Positions 17,247 to 25,939 are shown, counted from the stretch's first letter. The stretch: DNA of 64,000 nucleotides from CAYNRG01 sp047973125 (GCA_047973125.1 JBKEBK010000003.1:1-64000), one strand, 5' to 3'. Translations and numbers: made by a program. The notes: generated by a model from the sequence alone, not told the origin.

Positions 17247-17766
17247 AACAGAAAAGAATTTAATGGCAGCATTTGCTGGTGAGAGCCAAGCTAGAAATAA
17301 GTATACTTATTTCGCAGAGGTTGCAAGAAAAGATGGTATGGAACAAATTGCTGAAATCTTTGAAGAGACAGCTCGTAATGAGCAAGAGCATGCTCGTCTA
17401 TGGTTTGAAGCTCTACATGATGGTAAGATGCCTACACTTCCTGAAGCTCTTAAGGCTGCTGCAGAGGGTGAAAACTATGAGTGGACTGATATGTATGCAA
17501 ACTTTGCAAAAGATGCAAGAGAAGAAGGTTTTACAAAAATTGCAGCTCAAATGGATATGGTTGCAAAGATTGAAAAGGCTCATGAAGAGAGATACCTTAC
17601 TTTACTTAAAAATGTTGAAGAAGATACAGTATTTACAAAAACAGAAAGTGTTGCTTGGCAATGTGAAATTTGTGGATATACATTAATTGGAATGAAGGCA
17701 CCTGGTGTTTGTCCTTTATGTACATATCCTAAGTCATTTTTCAAAATTGAAAGCAAAAACTATTAA
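17224..17766 (+). CDS. rbr: Rubrerythrin
   Basis: Rubrerythrin reduces hydrogen peroxide to water in anaerobes. The N-terminal four-helix di-iron domain carries MAAFAGESQARNKYTYFAEVA and EETARNEQEHARLWFEAL, then EEGF...KIEKAHEERY with further Glu/His ligands. The C-terminal rubredoxin domain carries WQCEICGY and APGVCPLC, two CXXC iron-binding pairs. At 180 residues it has the short classical form. Its start lies inside the 3' end of perR, with AGAAGGAG as SD, so the two genes are coupled. A strong terminator follows. Confidence 0.96.
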   Translation: MTNLKGTKTEKNLMAAFAGESQARNKYTYFAEVARKDGMEQIAEIFEETARNEQEHARLWFEALHDGKMPTLPEALKAAAEGENYEWTDMYANFAKDAREEGFTKIAAQMDMVAKIEKAHEERYLTLLKNVEEDTVFTKTESVAWQCEICGYTLIGMKAPGVCPLCTYPKSFFKIESKNY

Positions 17767-17773
17767 TAATTCT

Positions 17774-17809
17774 AAAAGGTGTTGGTAATAAAAACCAACA
17801 CCTTTTTTT
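17774..17809 (+). terminator. Intrinsic terminator of perR-rbr
   Basis: AAAAGGTGTTGGT pairs with ACCAACACCTTTT, an exceptionally stable stem followed by a T-run. Confidence 0.95.
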
Positions 17810-17811
17810 AA

Positions 17812-17842
17812 ACATAAAAAAAAGATGTCATTTGACATCTTT
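17812..17842 (-). terminator. Intrinsic terminator of the cold-shock gene
   Basis: On the minus strand AAAGATGTC pairs with GACATCTTT around a 4-nt loop, followed by a T-rich tail. Confidence 0.85.
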
Positions 17843-17860
17843 TGTGTAATTCTTTAATTA

Positions 17861-18064
17861 TTAAAGTTTTACAACGTTTGTAGCTTGAGGTCCACGATCT
17901 CCAGTAGTTGTGTCAAAGCTAACTGCTTGACCTTCGTCTAGAGTTTTGAATCCTTCTGCTTGTTCAATAGCTGAAAAGTGTACGAAAATATCTTGTCCAG
18001 CATCATCTGTGATGAACCCGTATCCTTTTTCTGCGTTAAACCATTTTACTTTACCTGTACTCAT
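17861..18064 (-). CDS. csp: Cold-shock protein
   Basis: Small RNA-chaperone of the Csp family. The OB fold has both RNA-binding motifs: KGYGFITDD (RNP1) and DIFVHFSAI (RNP2), in a 67-residue protein starting MSTGKVKWFNAEKG. A longer in-frame start at 18127 exists but would add 21 residues unlike the family. The start at 18064 has GGAGGGTACATA before it and fits Csp length. The gene has a leader of about 95 nt from its promoter, a usual trait of cold-inducible csp mRNAs. Confidence 0.95.
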   Translation of the reverse strand: MSTGKVKWFNAEKGYGFITDDAGQDIFVHFSAIEQAEGFKTLDEGQAVSFDTTTGDRGPQATNVVKL

Positions 18065-18166
18065 TATGTACCCTCCATCAATGTATTGCACTGCACCTTC
18101 CAATAACGTCCAAGATGAATAGATCATAATGGTGAAATCTTTTTGTGATGCTTAAATACCCCACTA

Positions 18167-18196
18167 TAATAACACTAATCTAGATATAATGTCAAA
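18167..18196 (-). promoter_or_regulatory. Sigma-A promoter of the cold-shock gene
   Basis: On the minus strand a perfect TTGACA (18196-18191) is followed after 18 nt by TATTAT (18172-18167). It predicts a 5' leader of about 95 nt. Confidence 0.75.
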
Positions 18197-18289
18197 CTTA
18201 TTCTGCGTAAATGATACTAAAAAGTAATTATTTAACTTTAATAATAGTTAAATAATCAAATTAGAGTAAAAAAGAAGATTTTTTTATTT

Positions 18290-19012
18290 TCATGTTGTAG
18301 TTTTATAGTAGTTTGCTTGATAGATTTTTGAGTTAAATCTGCAGGTTGTTAACATTATAGGATTATCATTTATATCGTATGTTATATGTAGTACATCAAG
18401 GATTGGATCATTTATTGCAACCTTAAGATACTTTGATAATCGCTCATCTGCAGCAATAGCATGAACTACCTGTTGCGAGTATTGTAGCATTATTTTTTTA
18501 TCTTCTTGAATATACTTTATTTTTGATCCTTGAAGATGGTTGATAGTTAAGTCATCAAAGTATTTTAGTGGCATAAACCCCTCTTCAAAGCAGTAGGGAT
18601 AATTATCTCCAAACAGTAACCTTTCATATCTAAATACTTTATCATCAAGATTTAAAGATAATTTCTTAGCTAGTTGCTTATCTGCGTTAATTAGTTCAAA
18701 GCTTATTATTTTTGATGAAGGAATTTTACCTATTAGTCGCATTTCTTCTGAGAAGGGTATAATCTTTGATGACTTATTGATCAGCTCTTTTTTTTCGCAG
18801 TAAATTACTCTTGATCCACTTCCCTGTTTTGATGATATATACTGCTTATCGACAAGCATTTTTAATGCTTGTCTAATGGTTACTCTTGAGACAAAGTATT
18901 TCTTACATAGCTTTGATTCTGTTGGTAAGAGTTCTCCTTTTTCATATTTACCACTTTCAATTTCTGTAATTATCTTATTAGAAATTGTCTTATATAATGC
19001 AATTTGTTTCAT
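18290..19012 (-). CDS. GntR/HutC-family transcriptional regulator with UTRA domain
   Basis: The N-terminal winged helix (KIITEIESGKYEKGELLPTESKLCKKYFVSRVTIRQALKML as a whole) is followed by the GntR-to-UTRA linker (YISSKQGSGSRV) and a UTRA effector domain of about 160 residues, which in relatives binds phosphorylated sugars or amino sugars. I prefer the ATG at 19012 (MKQIALYK), preceded by AGAGGTGATTAT, over the longer frame from 19045. The product is then 240 residues. It is divergent from the sulfatase-PTS operon and most likely represses it. Two palindromes lie in the shared intergenic region. Confidence 0.9.
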   Translation of the reverse strand: MKQIALYKTISNKIITEIESGKYEKGELLPTESKLCKKYFVSRVTIRQALKMLVDKQYISSKQGSGSRVIYCEKKELINKSSKIIPFSEEMRLIGKIPSSKIISFELINADKQLAKKLSLNLDDKVFRYERLLFGDNYPYCFEEGFMPLKYFDDLTINHLQGSKIKYIQEDKKIMLQYSQQVVHAIAADERLSKYLKVAINDPILDVLHITYDINDNPIMLTTCRFNSKIYQANYYKTTT

Positions 19013-19079
19013 ATAATCACCTCTATTATCTTGATTATACACCAAATAAAATAATAAAATTGTATGCTTTTGTAAGAAT

Positions 19080-19092
19080 TTGTATTATACAA
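19080..19092. promoter_or_regulatory. Candidate GntR operator 1
   Basis: TTGTATTATACAA is a perfect inverted repeat around a single central base, resembling GntR/HutC operators, in the divergent intergenic region. Confidence 0.5.
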
Positions 19093-19137
19093 GTTTAATT
19101 TGTTATATCAAAAAATATGAGATTGAAATATTTTAAT

Positions 19138-19153
19138 ATATAACATGTTATAT
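19138..19153. promoter_or_regulatory. Candidate operator 2 overlapping the sulfatase operon promoter
   Basis: ATATAACATGTTATAT is a 16-bp perfect palindrome. It overlaps the likely extended -10 (TGTTATATT, 19146-19154), placing it to block RNA polymerase. Confidence 0.6.
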
Positions 19154-19181
19154 TAATAGCAACAAAAAGGAGAATCGACGA

Positions 19182-20561
19182 ATGAATATACTGTATCTGC
19201 ATACCCATGATACAGGAAGAGTAATTAGTCCATATGGATATCCTGTACATACACCAAATTATAAGTCTTTATCTAATGATTCATTATTGTTTCATAATGC
19301 ATTTTGTGCATCTCCTACTTGCTCACCAAGCAGATCTTCACTGCTTTGTGGAGTGTATCCTTCTCAAAATGGAATGTTGGGTCTTGCACAAAGGGGCTTT
19401 GATTTAAAAGAGGAAATGCATTTATCTAACATATTAAAAAATGTTGGATATCATCGAGTGCTTTGTGGTGTTCAACATGTTGTTGGATATTATACAGATC
19501 ATCAAGCAGGCGCTAATGTATTTTATGATGAGGATATAAGTGCTGATAATAGTCAGTATTGTGAGAAGGATCTAGTAAAGTGGGACATAGAAAATGCTAG
19601 AAATCTTGCCAAGTGGTTAGATAACAACAAGTCTAATAAGAATTTCTTCGTGTCTTATGGCATGCATGCAACACACCGCGCATATCCTGATGTAGAAAGT
19701 ATTGATATTGATCAATCAGTTCCTCTTACTAATATCCCCAATACAAAAGAGTCAAGAGAGGATTTTGCTCAGTTTAAACAGAGTCTTAGTATTGCTGATG
19801 AGTGTCTTGGAAGAGTTATAGCTTCTTTAAAAAGAAATGGCTATTATGATAATACAATAATTGTTTGTACTACAGATCATGGCCTAGCTAATCCATTTGA
19901 AAAGTGTACTTTAAAAGATGGAGGGACGGGGGTGCTACTAATGATGAGGGTACCTAATACAAAACTTAAGTCTAAGAGTTTTGATGGTTTAATATCACAT
20001 ATTGATATTGTTCCAACTTTACTTGATTTAATTAAAATTAAGAAGCCAGATTATCTTGAAGGAAAAAGTTTTATCAATTTATTTAATAATAATGAATATG
20101 TTGAGAATGAATTTGTTTATGGTGAAATTAATTTTCATACATCTTATGAGCCTGCAAGATCTATTAGAAATAAAAGATATAAGTATATTAAATACTTTGA
20201 TAAATCTTACTTAAAATTAAATCTTTCAAATATTGATGATTCAATTGTTAAGGATATGATGATGAATTGTGATCATGACTTAAATGATTATAAAAAGAGT
20301 GAAGAGTATTTATTTGATTTAATGTATGACAAATTTGAGACTAATAATCTTATTGATAATCTTGATTATCAACAAGAGAAAATATTTTTAAAAGGAAAGT
20401 TAGAGGAACATATGAAAAGAGTAAGTGATCCACTATTAATTAATGATTTAAAGATTTTAGATAAGTATAAGGTTAATAAGCGAACTTCAAAATCTTCTAG
20501 ATCTAAAGATCTAAATGATTTTGATAGTTTGGGTATTATAAATAGAAAGGGGGAAAATTAA
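19182..20561 (+). CDS. Sulfatase, probable sulfamidase-like (N-sulfoglucosamine sulfohydrolase-like)
   Basis: Type I sulfatases use a formylglycine made from Cys or Ser in CxPxR. Here the motif is CSPSR with Cys47 (CASPTCSPSRSSLLCG). The start NILYLHTHDTGR and the sequence NGMLGLAQRGF resemble the heparan N-sulfatase branch, so N-sulfoglucosamine is a reasonable substrate guess. TTDHGLANPFEKCT carries the later metal-binding residues. There is no signal peptide, so the enzyme acts in the cytoplasm, after uptake. No maturase gene is in the window; Cys-type sulfatases in anaerobes need the radical SAM anSME. First gene of the PTS operon, 1 nt before the IIAB gene. Confidence 0.85.
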   Translation: MNILYLHTHDTGRVISPYGYPVHTPNYKSLSNDSLLFHNAFCASPTCSPSRSSLLCGVYPSQNGMLGLAQRGFDLKEEMHLSNILKNVGYHRVLCGVQHVVGYYTDHQAGANVFYDEDISADNSQYCEKDLVKWDIENARNLAKWLDNNKSNKNFFVSYGMHATHRAYPDVESIDIDQSVPLTNIPNTKESREDFAQFKQSLSIADECLGRVIASLKRNGYYDNTIIVCTTDHGLANPFEKCTLKDGGTGVLLMMRVPNTKLKSKSFDGLISHIDIVPTLLDLIKIKKPDYLEGKSFINLFNNNEYVENEFVYGEINFHTSYEPARSIRNKRYKYIKYFDKSYLKLNLSNIDDSIVKDMMMNCDHDLNDYKKSEEYLFDLMYDKFETNNLIDNLDYQQEKIFLKGKLEEHMKRVSDPLLINDLKILDKYKVNKRTSKSSRSKDLNDFDSLGIINRKGEN

Positions 20562-20562
20562 T

Positions 20563-21465
20563 ATGAAAGGAATTATAATTGTAGGACATGGTGAAATGCC
20601 TTTGGCAATGACTCATTCAGTTAAGATGATTGCAGGTGATTTAAAAAATGTGTTTGCGGTATCACTTCAGGCAGATGATGGTCAAGAACAGTTTTCTAAA
20701 CGATTTAAAGAATGCATTAGTAAAATGGATGACTATTCTAAAATAATTGTTTTTACTGATTTAATTGGGGGATCACCTGGTAATTATGTTGTAAGTGAGT
20801 ACATGAATGATGCTAGATTTGAAATTATATCTGGGGTAAATCTTGCGATGGTACTAACAGCTATTATGGATAATGCAACAAATGAGATGATAGTAAAAGA
20901 AGGAAAAAATGGAATTACTGACTTAAAGGCTAAGACAGTACCAATTTCAAATGTTAAAAAAGATAGTACAAAACAAAATGGTAAAAGAGTTATCTGTGGT
21001 GTTAGAGTTGATGCCCGAGGAATTCATGGTCAAGTGGCTACTCAGTGGATTCCAGGACTTGATATTGATCGGATAATGGTTATTGATGATGTAATTGTTC
21101 TTGATGATACCCAAAAGTCAGCTCTTAAAATGGCTAAGCCAAATCATGTTAAGCTTTCAATATTATCTAGTGCTAAAGCATTTGAAAGATTGAGTGATGA
21201 GAGTGCTTATGTTGGTGAGAAAATATTAATTATTTTAACAAGGGTTAAAACTATTGATGATTTAAGTAAGTTAAATTATTTCTTTAAAGAAGTAAATTTA
21301 GGTAATATTCCAAATCGACATGGTACTAAAAAGTATCTAAAAACAATTTATTTAACTAAAGAAGAAGTGAGTATTATAAAAAATGCTAAGACAAAAGGAA
21401 CGCATTTTATTGCACAAATGGTTCCAAATGATCAGATTACAGATTTTGATAATTTAATAAAATAA
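20563..21465 (+). CDS. PTS mannose-family IIAB component
   Basis: A IIA-IIB fusion of the mannose/sorbose/N-acetylgalactosamine PTS family. The IIA domain (residues 1-130) has the phosphorylated His9 in IIVGHGEMP and VFTDLIGGSP. The IIB domain (from about 143) has His155 in VDARGIHGQVATQW. The domains pass phosphate from HPr to the incoming sugar. Many relatives have separate A and B genes; the fused form is like ManX. It lies between the sulfatase and IIC, so the system probably imports a sulfated amino sugar or disaccharide. Confidence 0.92.
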   Translation: MKGIIIVGHGEMPLAMTHSVKMIAGDLKNVFAVSLQADDGQEQFSKRFKECISKMDDYSKIIVFTDLIGGSPGNYVVSEYMNDARFEIISGVNLAMVLTAIMDNATNEMIVKEGKNGITDLKAKTVPISNVKKDSTKQNGKRVICGVRVDARGIHGQVATQWIPGLDIDRIMVIDDVIVLDDTQKSALKMAKPNHVKLSILSSAKAFERLSDESAYVGEKILIILTRVKTIDDLSKLNYFFKEVNLGNIPNRHGTKKYLKTIYLTKEEVSIIKNAKTKGTHFIAQMVPNDQITDFDNLIK

Positions 21466-21476
21466 GGAGAAAAAAT

Positions 21477-22298
21477 ATGGAAATATGGCAAGCAGGATTA
21501 ATTGGATTATTTGCTTATCTAGGTAGAAACCAAGTTCCATGGTTATTTGGAACAACAGGTGGATGGTATGGAATTGGTAGACCTTTATTTGCTGGGTTTA
21601 TCTGTGGGGTTATTTTACAAGATGTACAGGCTGGTGTGCTTTGTGGTATTGCGGTTCAAGCAATCTTTATTGGTCAGATAACACCAGGTGGTGCAGTGCC
21701 TTCAGATCTTAACTTAGCTTCATTTATTGGAATACCACTAGCAATTGTATCAACTAAGGATCCAGCAACAGCAGTAGCTTTTGCAGTTCCTTTAGGTGCT
21801 CTTGGAGTTGGTCTTCATAACTTTACAATGACAGTTCAAGCAGCATTTTCTCATAGGGCAGATAGATGTGCAGAGAATAGTGATGCAAGGGGTGTAAGAA
21901 TTGCTAATATTACAGGCACTTCAGTATCATTTTTAGAAAGATTTTTCATTGTTTCACTTACTTGTTATTTTGGGGCACCATTTGCGGCTGATCTTTTAGC
22001 ATCAATGCCAGAGATACTACTGCACTTTTTACAAATTGGTGGTAAAATGCTTCCAGCACTTGGATTTGCAATCCTATTAAAACAAATGGTTAGTGAAAAG
22101 TGGATGATAGCATTATTTATTTTAGGTTGGGTTGTAATGTCAACATTTGCAATAACAACAACATCTCTTGTGTTTGTATCGATTGCTATTGCTTTAATGT
22201 TTGTATTAGCAAGATATGATGGTAATAATAATGTCGAATATGCCACAAGCATATTAGATCAAAATGATCTTGATGAGGAGGGTAATTATGAAGAATAG
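21477..22298 (+). CDS. PTS mannose-family IIC component
   Basis: Integral membrane subunit of the same transporter. The 273-residue protein has about seven hydrophobic segments and the conserved GRPLFAGFICGVILQDVQAG and GGAVPSDLNLASFIGIPLA motifs of the EIIC sorbose/mannose family. It forms the sugar channel with IID, whose start overlaps its end by 11 nt. SD AAGGAGAAAAAT. Confidence 0.92.
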   Translation: MEIWQAGLIGLFAYLGRNQVPWLFGTTGGWYGIGRPLFAGFICGVILQDVQAGVLCGIAVQAIFIGQITPGGAVPSDLNLASFIGIPLAIVSTKDPATAVAFAVPLGALGVGLHNFTMTVQAAFSHRADRCAENSDARGVRIANITGTSVSFLERFFIVSLTCYFGAPFAADLLASMPEILLHFLQIGGKMLPALGFAILLKQMVSEKWMIALFILGWVVMSTFAITTTSLVFVSIAIALMFVLARYDGNNNVEYATSILDQNDLDEEGNYEE

Positions 22299-23109
22299 TA
22301 GTGTAAGTCTTTCTAAAAAGGATGTTCATCTTGCATCACTTAGATGGTTGTTCTTCCATCAAAGTGCTCATAACTATGAAAGAATGATGGGTACTGGTTT
22401 TTGTCATAGTATGTCAGGATCTCTTGAAAAATTATATAAGGATGATCCTGAAGGATTAAAAATTGCGCTTCAAAGAAATTTATCTTTCTTTAATACTGAG
22501 CCACAGCTTGGGGCAATAATTCCAGGGATTACACTGGCTTTAGAAGAGAAGCATGCTAATGATAGAAGTTTTGATGCAGAAATAATTTCAAGCACCAAGA
22601 ATGCTTTAATGGGACCATTTGCTGGTATTGGTGATTCACTTTTGGTTGGTACTCTTAATCCAATTCTATTAAGTATTGGTATTGGCTTATCAAGTGATGG
22701 ATCAGCAATAGGTCCAATTGTATTCTTAGTTTCTTGGTTACTTATTGTTGTAACTATGAAGTATTACTTATTTATTAAGGGGTATGTATTAGGATTGGAT
22801 GCTATTAAGTATTTATCTAATGAGAAACTAAAGTTAAAAATTACAACAGGATTATCAATGGTGGGATTAATAGTTATTGGTGGTGTAGCATCATCTACTA
22901 TTAAAGCTCCGATTTCTCTTGTATATACAGCTGGTGATATGAATATTTCAATTCAGGATATATTAGATGGCATTATGCCTAATTTATTTCCAATGATTGT
23001 GTGTCTTTTAAGTTACTACTTAGTATCTAAGAGAAAATGGAGTAATAATAAATTATTAGTTGCAATACTTGTCTTTGCTGCAGTGATGGTAGCACTTAGA
23101 GTTATGTAG
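22288..23109 (+). CDS. PTS mannose-family IID component
   Basis: Second membrane subunit unique to the mannose PTS family. It has the diagnostic SLRWLFFHQSAHNYERMMGTGFCHSM at the N-terminus (read as segments LRWLFFHQS and NYERMMGTGF), NTEPQLGAIIPGITLALEE, and MGPFAGIGDSLLVGTLNPI. I start at the ATG at 22288, preceded by GAGGAGGGTAATT, not the in-frame ATG at 22264 that lacks an SD. The product is 273 residues. Confidence 0.92.
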   Translation: MKNSSVSLSKKDVHLASLRWLFFHQSAHNYERMMGTGFCHSMSGSLEKLYKDDPEGLKIALQRNLSFFNTEPQLGAIIPGITLALEEKHANDRSFDAEIISSTKNALMGPFAGIGDSLLVGTLNPILLSIGIGLSSDGSAIGPIVFLVSWLLIVVTMKYYLFIKGYVLGLDAIKYLSNEKLKLKITTGLSMVGLIVIGGVASSTIKAPISLVYTAGDMNISIQDILDGIMPNLFPMIVCLLSYYLVSKRKWSNNKLLVAILVFAAVMVALRVM

Positions 23110-23124
23110 AAATGAGGGTTTTAA

Positions 23125-24648
23125 ATGTATAAAATATATTGGACTGATATGCATAGTAATATCCACCATGAAGATATTGATAAGCTTCCTCTGTGGATTA
23201 ATCAAGCAAGGGAATTGTTTGATTTTTGGCCAATAGCATATTATCCATATACGATGAGACTTGATGAGACCGGATTAATGGTTGAAGATAAATATCCTGA
23301 TGTTGATATTCAAGAAGATTGGGAGTATGTAAAAAAACAAGTTGAGCAAGAGAATAGTAATGGATTCTCAATGTTTTTAGGGTATGAATGGCAAGGGGCA
23401 GGAGAAGATGGTGATCATAATGTTTTCTTCAAAGAAAATGATGGTAAAATGATCTTTCCTTTAAGATATCAAAGCTTAAAGGAAAAACTTACTAATTATG
23501 ATGTTATAGCAATTCCTCATCACTTAGCTTATCAATTAGGACATCGTGGAAAGAATTGGTCAACCCATGATGATAAGTTTAGTCCTTTTGTTGAAATTTA
23601 TTCATCTCATGGCTCTAGTGAGAATGACTTCAGTAATCTTCCGATGTTAAGGCATGTCCATATGGGTCCAAGAACTGATGTGACATCTGTTGAGATGGGA
23701 TTACAAAATGGCAATAAGTTTGGAGTGATTGCATCTGGTGATAACCATAGTTGTCCTGGGGTCTTTGGTTTTGGACTTTGTGCAGTTTTAGCAAAAAGTA
23801 GCTCCAAAGAAGATATCTGGGATGCTCTTATTAATAAAAGAGTATATGGAGTATCAAAAGAGCGTATTAATATTGATTTCTCTATTGATGATACTATAAT
23901 GGGATCTGAAGTTGTAGGCCAAAAAAACTCAAGACTTAAATTAGATGTTGTAGCAAGCAACACAATAGATCGTGTTGAGATTATTAAAGATAATAAGGTA
24001 ATAGATATGATTTCTCATATTCAAGATGATTGTAATTTAAGTGGTAAGGTAAAGTTTAAGTTTCAATTAGAACTCGGTTGGGGACCAGATCGTAGGATCT
24101 TTCCTGATATTGAATCAAGAAATTGGAGTGGTAAATTAATTACTGATGGAGAAATTAAGAGTATAGAGAAGTGTTGGAGTAATTTTGGTCAAACTCTTAA
24201 TCAAAAATCAAAGCATGAGTGTGAATTTAATCTTACGACATTCAAAACTACAGCAAGTGGTAAGTGGATGGGTCCTAGTGCAATTACAACCGAGGGTTTT
24301 ATCTTTGAAATTGAGGATGATATTAATAATTCAATTATGTTAGAAATTGATGGTATAGAATATCAAATTAAAATAAGAGATATCCTAAGTGGTAGTAAAA
24401 TAATACCTCTTCTTGATGAGGTGAAAGAGCTTATTAAGGATAGATTTAATTTTACAGAGTACTATCGATCTGATCCATGGTGGCATAACTGTTATAAGAT
24501 AAAAATTAATAAGGGTGCTACAGAGAATGAATACAAAAAAAATATTGATATGGTAATAGATACTTCAGCTTGTTCAAATGTAAGAATTAAGACTTATCAG
24601 AAGAATGGATCTGTTGCATGGTCATCACCAGTATTTATTAAAAAATAA
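23125..24648 (+). CDS. PHP-fold metal-dependent hydrolase, DUF3604-like
   Basis: The N-terminal 290 residues look like a PHP/DUF3604 metallohydrolase. Visible motifs are WTDMHSNIHHED (metal-binding D8 and H10), FLGYEWQGAGEDGDHNVFF near residue 92, AIPHHLAYQ near 130, EIYSSHGSSEND near 155 and IASGDNHSC near 202. The rest, to residue 507, is probably beta-rich and unassigned. Such proteins often lie near sulfatases and glycan-use genes but their reaction is poorly defined. It closes the sulfatase-PTS operon (15 nt after IID) and is followed by a terminator. No signal peptide. Confidence 0.7.
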   Translation: MYKIYWTDMHSNIHHEDIDKLPLWINQARELFDFWPIAYYPYTMRLDETGLMVEDKYPDVDIQEDWEYVKKQVEQENSNGFSMFLGYEWQGAGEDGDHNVFFKENDGKMIFPLRYQSLKEKLTNYDVIAIPHHLAYQLGHRGKNWSTHDDKFSPFVEIYSSHGSSENDFSNLPMLRHVHMGPRTDVTSVEMGLQNGNKFGVIASGDNHSCPGVFGFGLCAVLAKSSSKEDIWDALINKRVYGVSKERINIDFSIDDTIMGSEVVGQKNSRLKLDVVASNTIDRVEIIKDNKVIDMISHIQDDCNLSGKVKFKFQLELGWGPDRRIFPDIESRNWSGKLITDGEIKSIEKCWSNFGQTLNQKSKHECEFNLTTFKTTASGKWMGPSAITTEGFIFEIEDDINNSIMLEIDGIEYQIKIRDILSGSKIIPLLDEVKELIKDRFNFTEYYRSDPWWHNCYKIKINKGATENEYKKNIDMVIDTSACSNVRIKTYQKNGSVAWSSPVFIKK

Positions 24649-24672
24649 AAGGAATGAATAATTCCTTTTTTA
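24647..24672 (+). terminator. Intrinsic terminator of sulfatase-PTS operon
   Basis: AAAAGGAAT and ATTCCTTTT form a 9-bp stem followed by TTTTAT. Confidence 0.85.
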
Positions 24673-24772
24673 TTATTTTATTAAAGTAAAATATGTAAAA
24701 TAGTAGCATTAAACCATAACTATTTCATATAGAATAATATATACATATATTACTTTTAATGATTTTGGTTAA

Positions 24773-24802
24773 TTGACTTATTTTAATTTTTAATAATATA
24801 AT
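24773..24802 (+). promoter_or_regulatory. Promoter of the LacI-family gene
   Basis: TTGACT (24773-24778), an 18-nt spacer and TATAAT (24797-24802) precede the gene by about 20 nt. Confidence 0.65.
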
Positions 24803-24822
24803 AGGGTAAGGAGATTTACCTC

Positions 24823-25842
24823 ATGAAAGTAAAATTAAAAGATATAGCAGAAATGGCAAACGTATCAATTGCTTCGGTTTCAATGGTTTTGAACAATCCA
24901 GAAAAGTCGCGCGTTTCGGAAGAAAAGCAAAAAGAGATTCTGGAAATTGCAAAGCGATTGAACTACAGACCAAATCTATATGCAAGAAGTTTGGTCACAA
25001 AGGAAACTTTAAGTATAGGTTTTGTTGTGCCTGATATAACAAATCCATTTTTCGCAAGACTTGCTAAGGTAATAGAAATTAAATTACGTGAAAAGGGTTA
25101 TGTAGTAAATATAATAAATACAAACGAAAATTATGAAAATGATATTAAAGCGATTGAATACTTATACGGTAGAGGTGTAGACGGACTTATAATTGCTTTA
25201 TCAGGAGATTCATTTCAGAACGAAGATAAGATAATTAAATCACTCTCTGATATCGATATACCGTACATTCTAGTTGATAGAGTGTTGGACAGTTTTGACT
25301 CGCATCAGGTAATTTTTAATAATAAGAGAGGCGGCTTTATTGCTACTAATTATTTAATAAATAAAGGTCATACTAGGATTGCTCATATCTCTACTGCTAA
25401 AACATCCTTAAATGGTTTATACAGGCATAAAGGATATCTGAAGGCTTTAAGAGTTAATAATATTAAGTATGAAAAAAAATATGTGTGCAATGGTACATTT
25501 GATTTTGAGACGGGTGAAAAAGCATTTGACAAATTACCTTTAGATGAAATTACTGCAGTTTTTTGTGCAAATGATCTTATTGCTTATGGGTTCATAAAAA
25601 AATGCAATGAAGCAGGAATTAAAATTCCAGAGGATATCTCTGTGATAGGATACGATAATCTTGAAATAAATGATATGTTTGGATTAGGACTCACATCAAT
25701 AAATCAAAATATTGAGGAATTAGGCAATCAAGCATCAATAAAACTCTTTAAAGCATTGAACTGTAGTGAAGACCCAGAGCGCTGTATTTTGGATCCTAAT
25801 ATATGTGAAAGAAACAGTGTTTCAACACTAAAAAGAAAATAA
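24823..25842 (+). CDS. LacI-family transcriptional regulator
   Basis: The N-terminal LacI helix-turn-helix (LKDIAEMANVSIASVSMVLNNPEKSRVS) and hinge helix (RPNLYARSLVTKE) are followed by a periplasmic-binding-like ligand domain (TLSIGFVVPDITNPFFARL; CANDLIAYG; ISVIGYDN). At 339 residues it is full length. It stands directly upstream of the nucleoside island; a perfect palindrome typical of LacI operators lies in the spacer of the next promoter. The effector is probably a nucleoside or ribose derivative. The codon and base use here, with CGCG runs near its start, differs a little from the flanking core genes. Confidence 0.93.
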   Translation: MKVKLKDIAEMANVSIASVSMVLNNPEKSRVSEEKQKEILEIAKRLNYRPNLYARSLVTKETLSIGFVVPDITNPFFARLAKVIEIKLREKGYVVNIINTNENYENDIKAIEYLYGRGVDGLIIALSGDSFQNEDKIIKSLSDIDIPYILVDRVLDSFDSHQVIFNNKRGGFIATNYLINKGHTRIAHISTAKTSLNGLYRHKGYLKALRVNNIKYEKKYVCNGTFDFETGEKAFDKLPLDEITAVFCANDLIAYGFIKKCNEAGIKIPEDISVIGYDNLEINDMFGLGLTSINQNIEELGNQASIKLFKALNCSEDPERCILDPNICERNSVSTLKRK

Positions 25843-25867
25843 CTAAAAAAATAATTTTCTTTTTTTA

Positions 25868-25896
25868 TTGACAAGTTAAACGTTTAAGCATACAAT
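25868..25896 (+). promoter_or_regulatory. Promoter and LacI-type operator of the nucleoside island
   Basis: TTGACA (25868-25873) and TACAAT (25891-25896) are 17 nt apart. The palindrome TTAAACGTTTAA (25876-25887), with the central CG typical of LacI-family sites, fills the spacer. Binding there would block transcription of the whole bmp-to-ribokinase operon. Confidence 0.8.
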
Positions 25897-25939
25897 TAAG
25901 CCATAAAGAAAGCGTATACATTCGCTAGAGGGAGAAAAA

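Noticed and set aside
17273..17686. 137-codon plus-strand frame inside rubrerythrin
   Set aside because: Out-of-frame shadow, rich in Leu, Lys and Met from frame-shifted codons, with no SD; the rubrerythrin frame has clear motifs.
18065..18127. 21-residue N-terminal extension of the cold-shock protein
   Set aside because: No family member has it; the SD fits the start at 18064, and the extension lies in the long leader.
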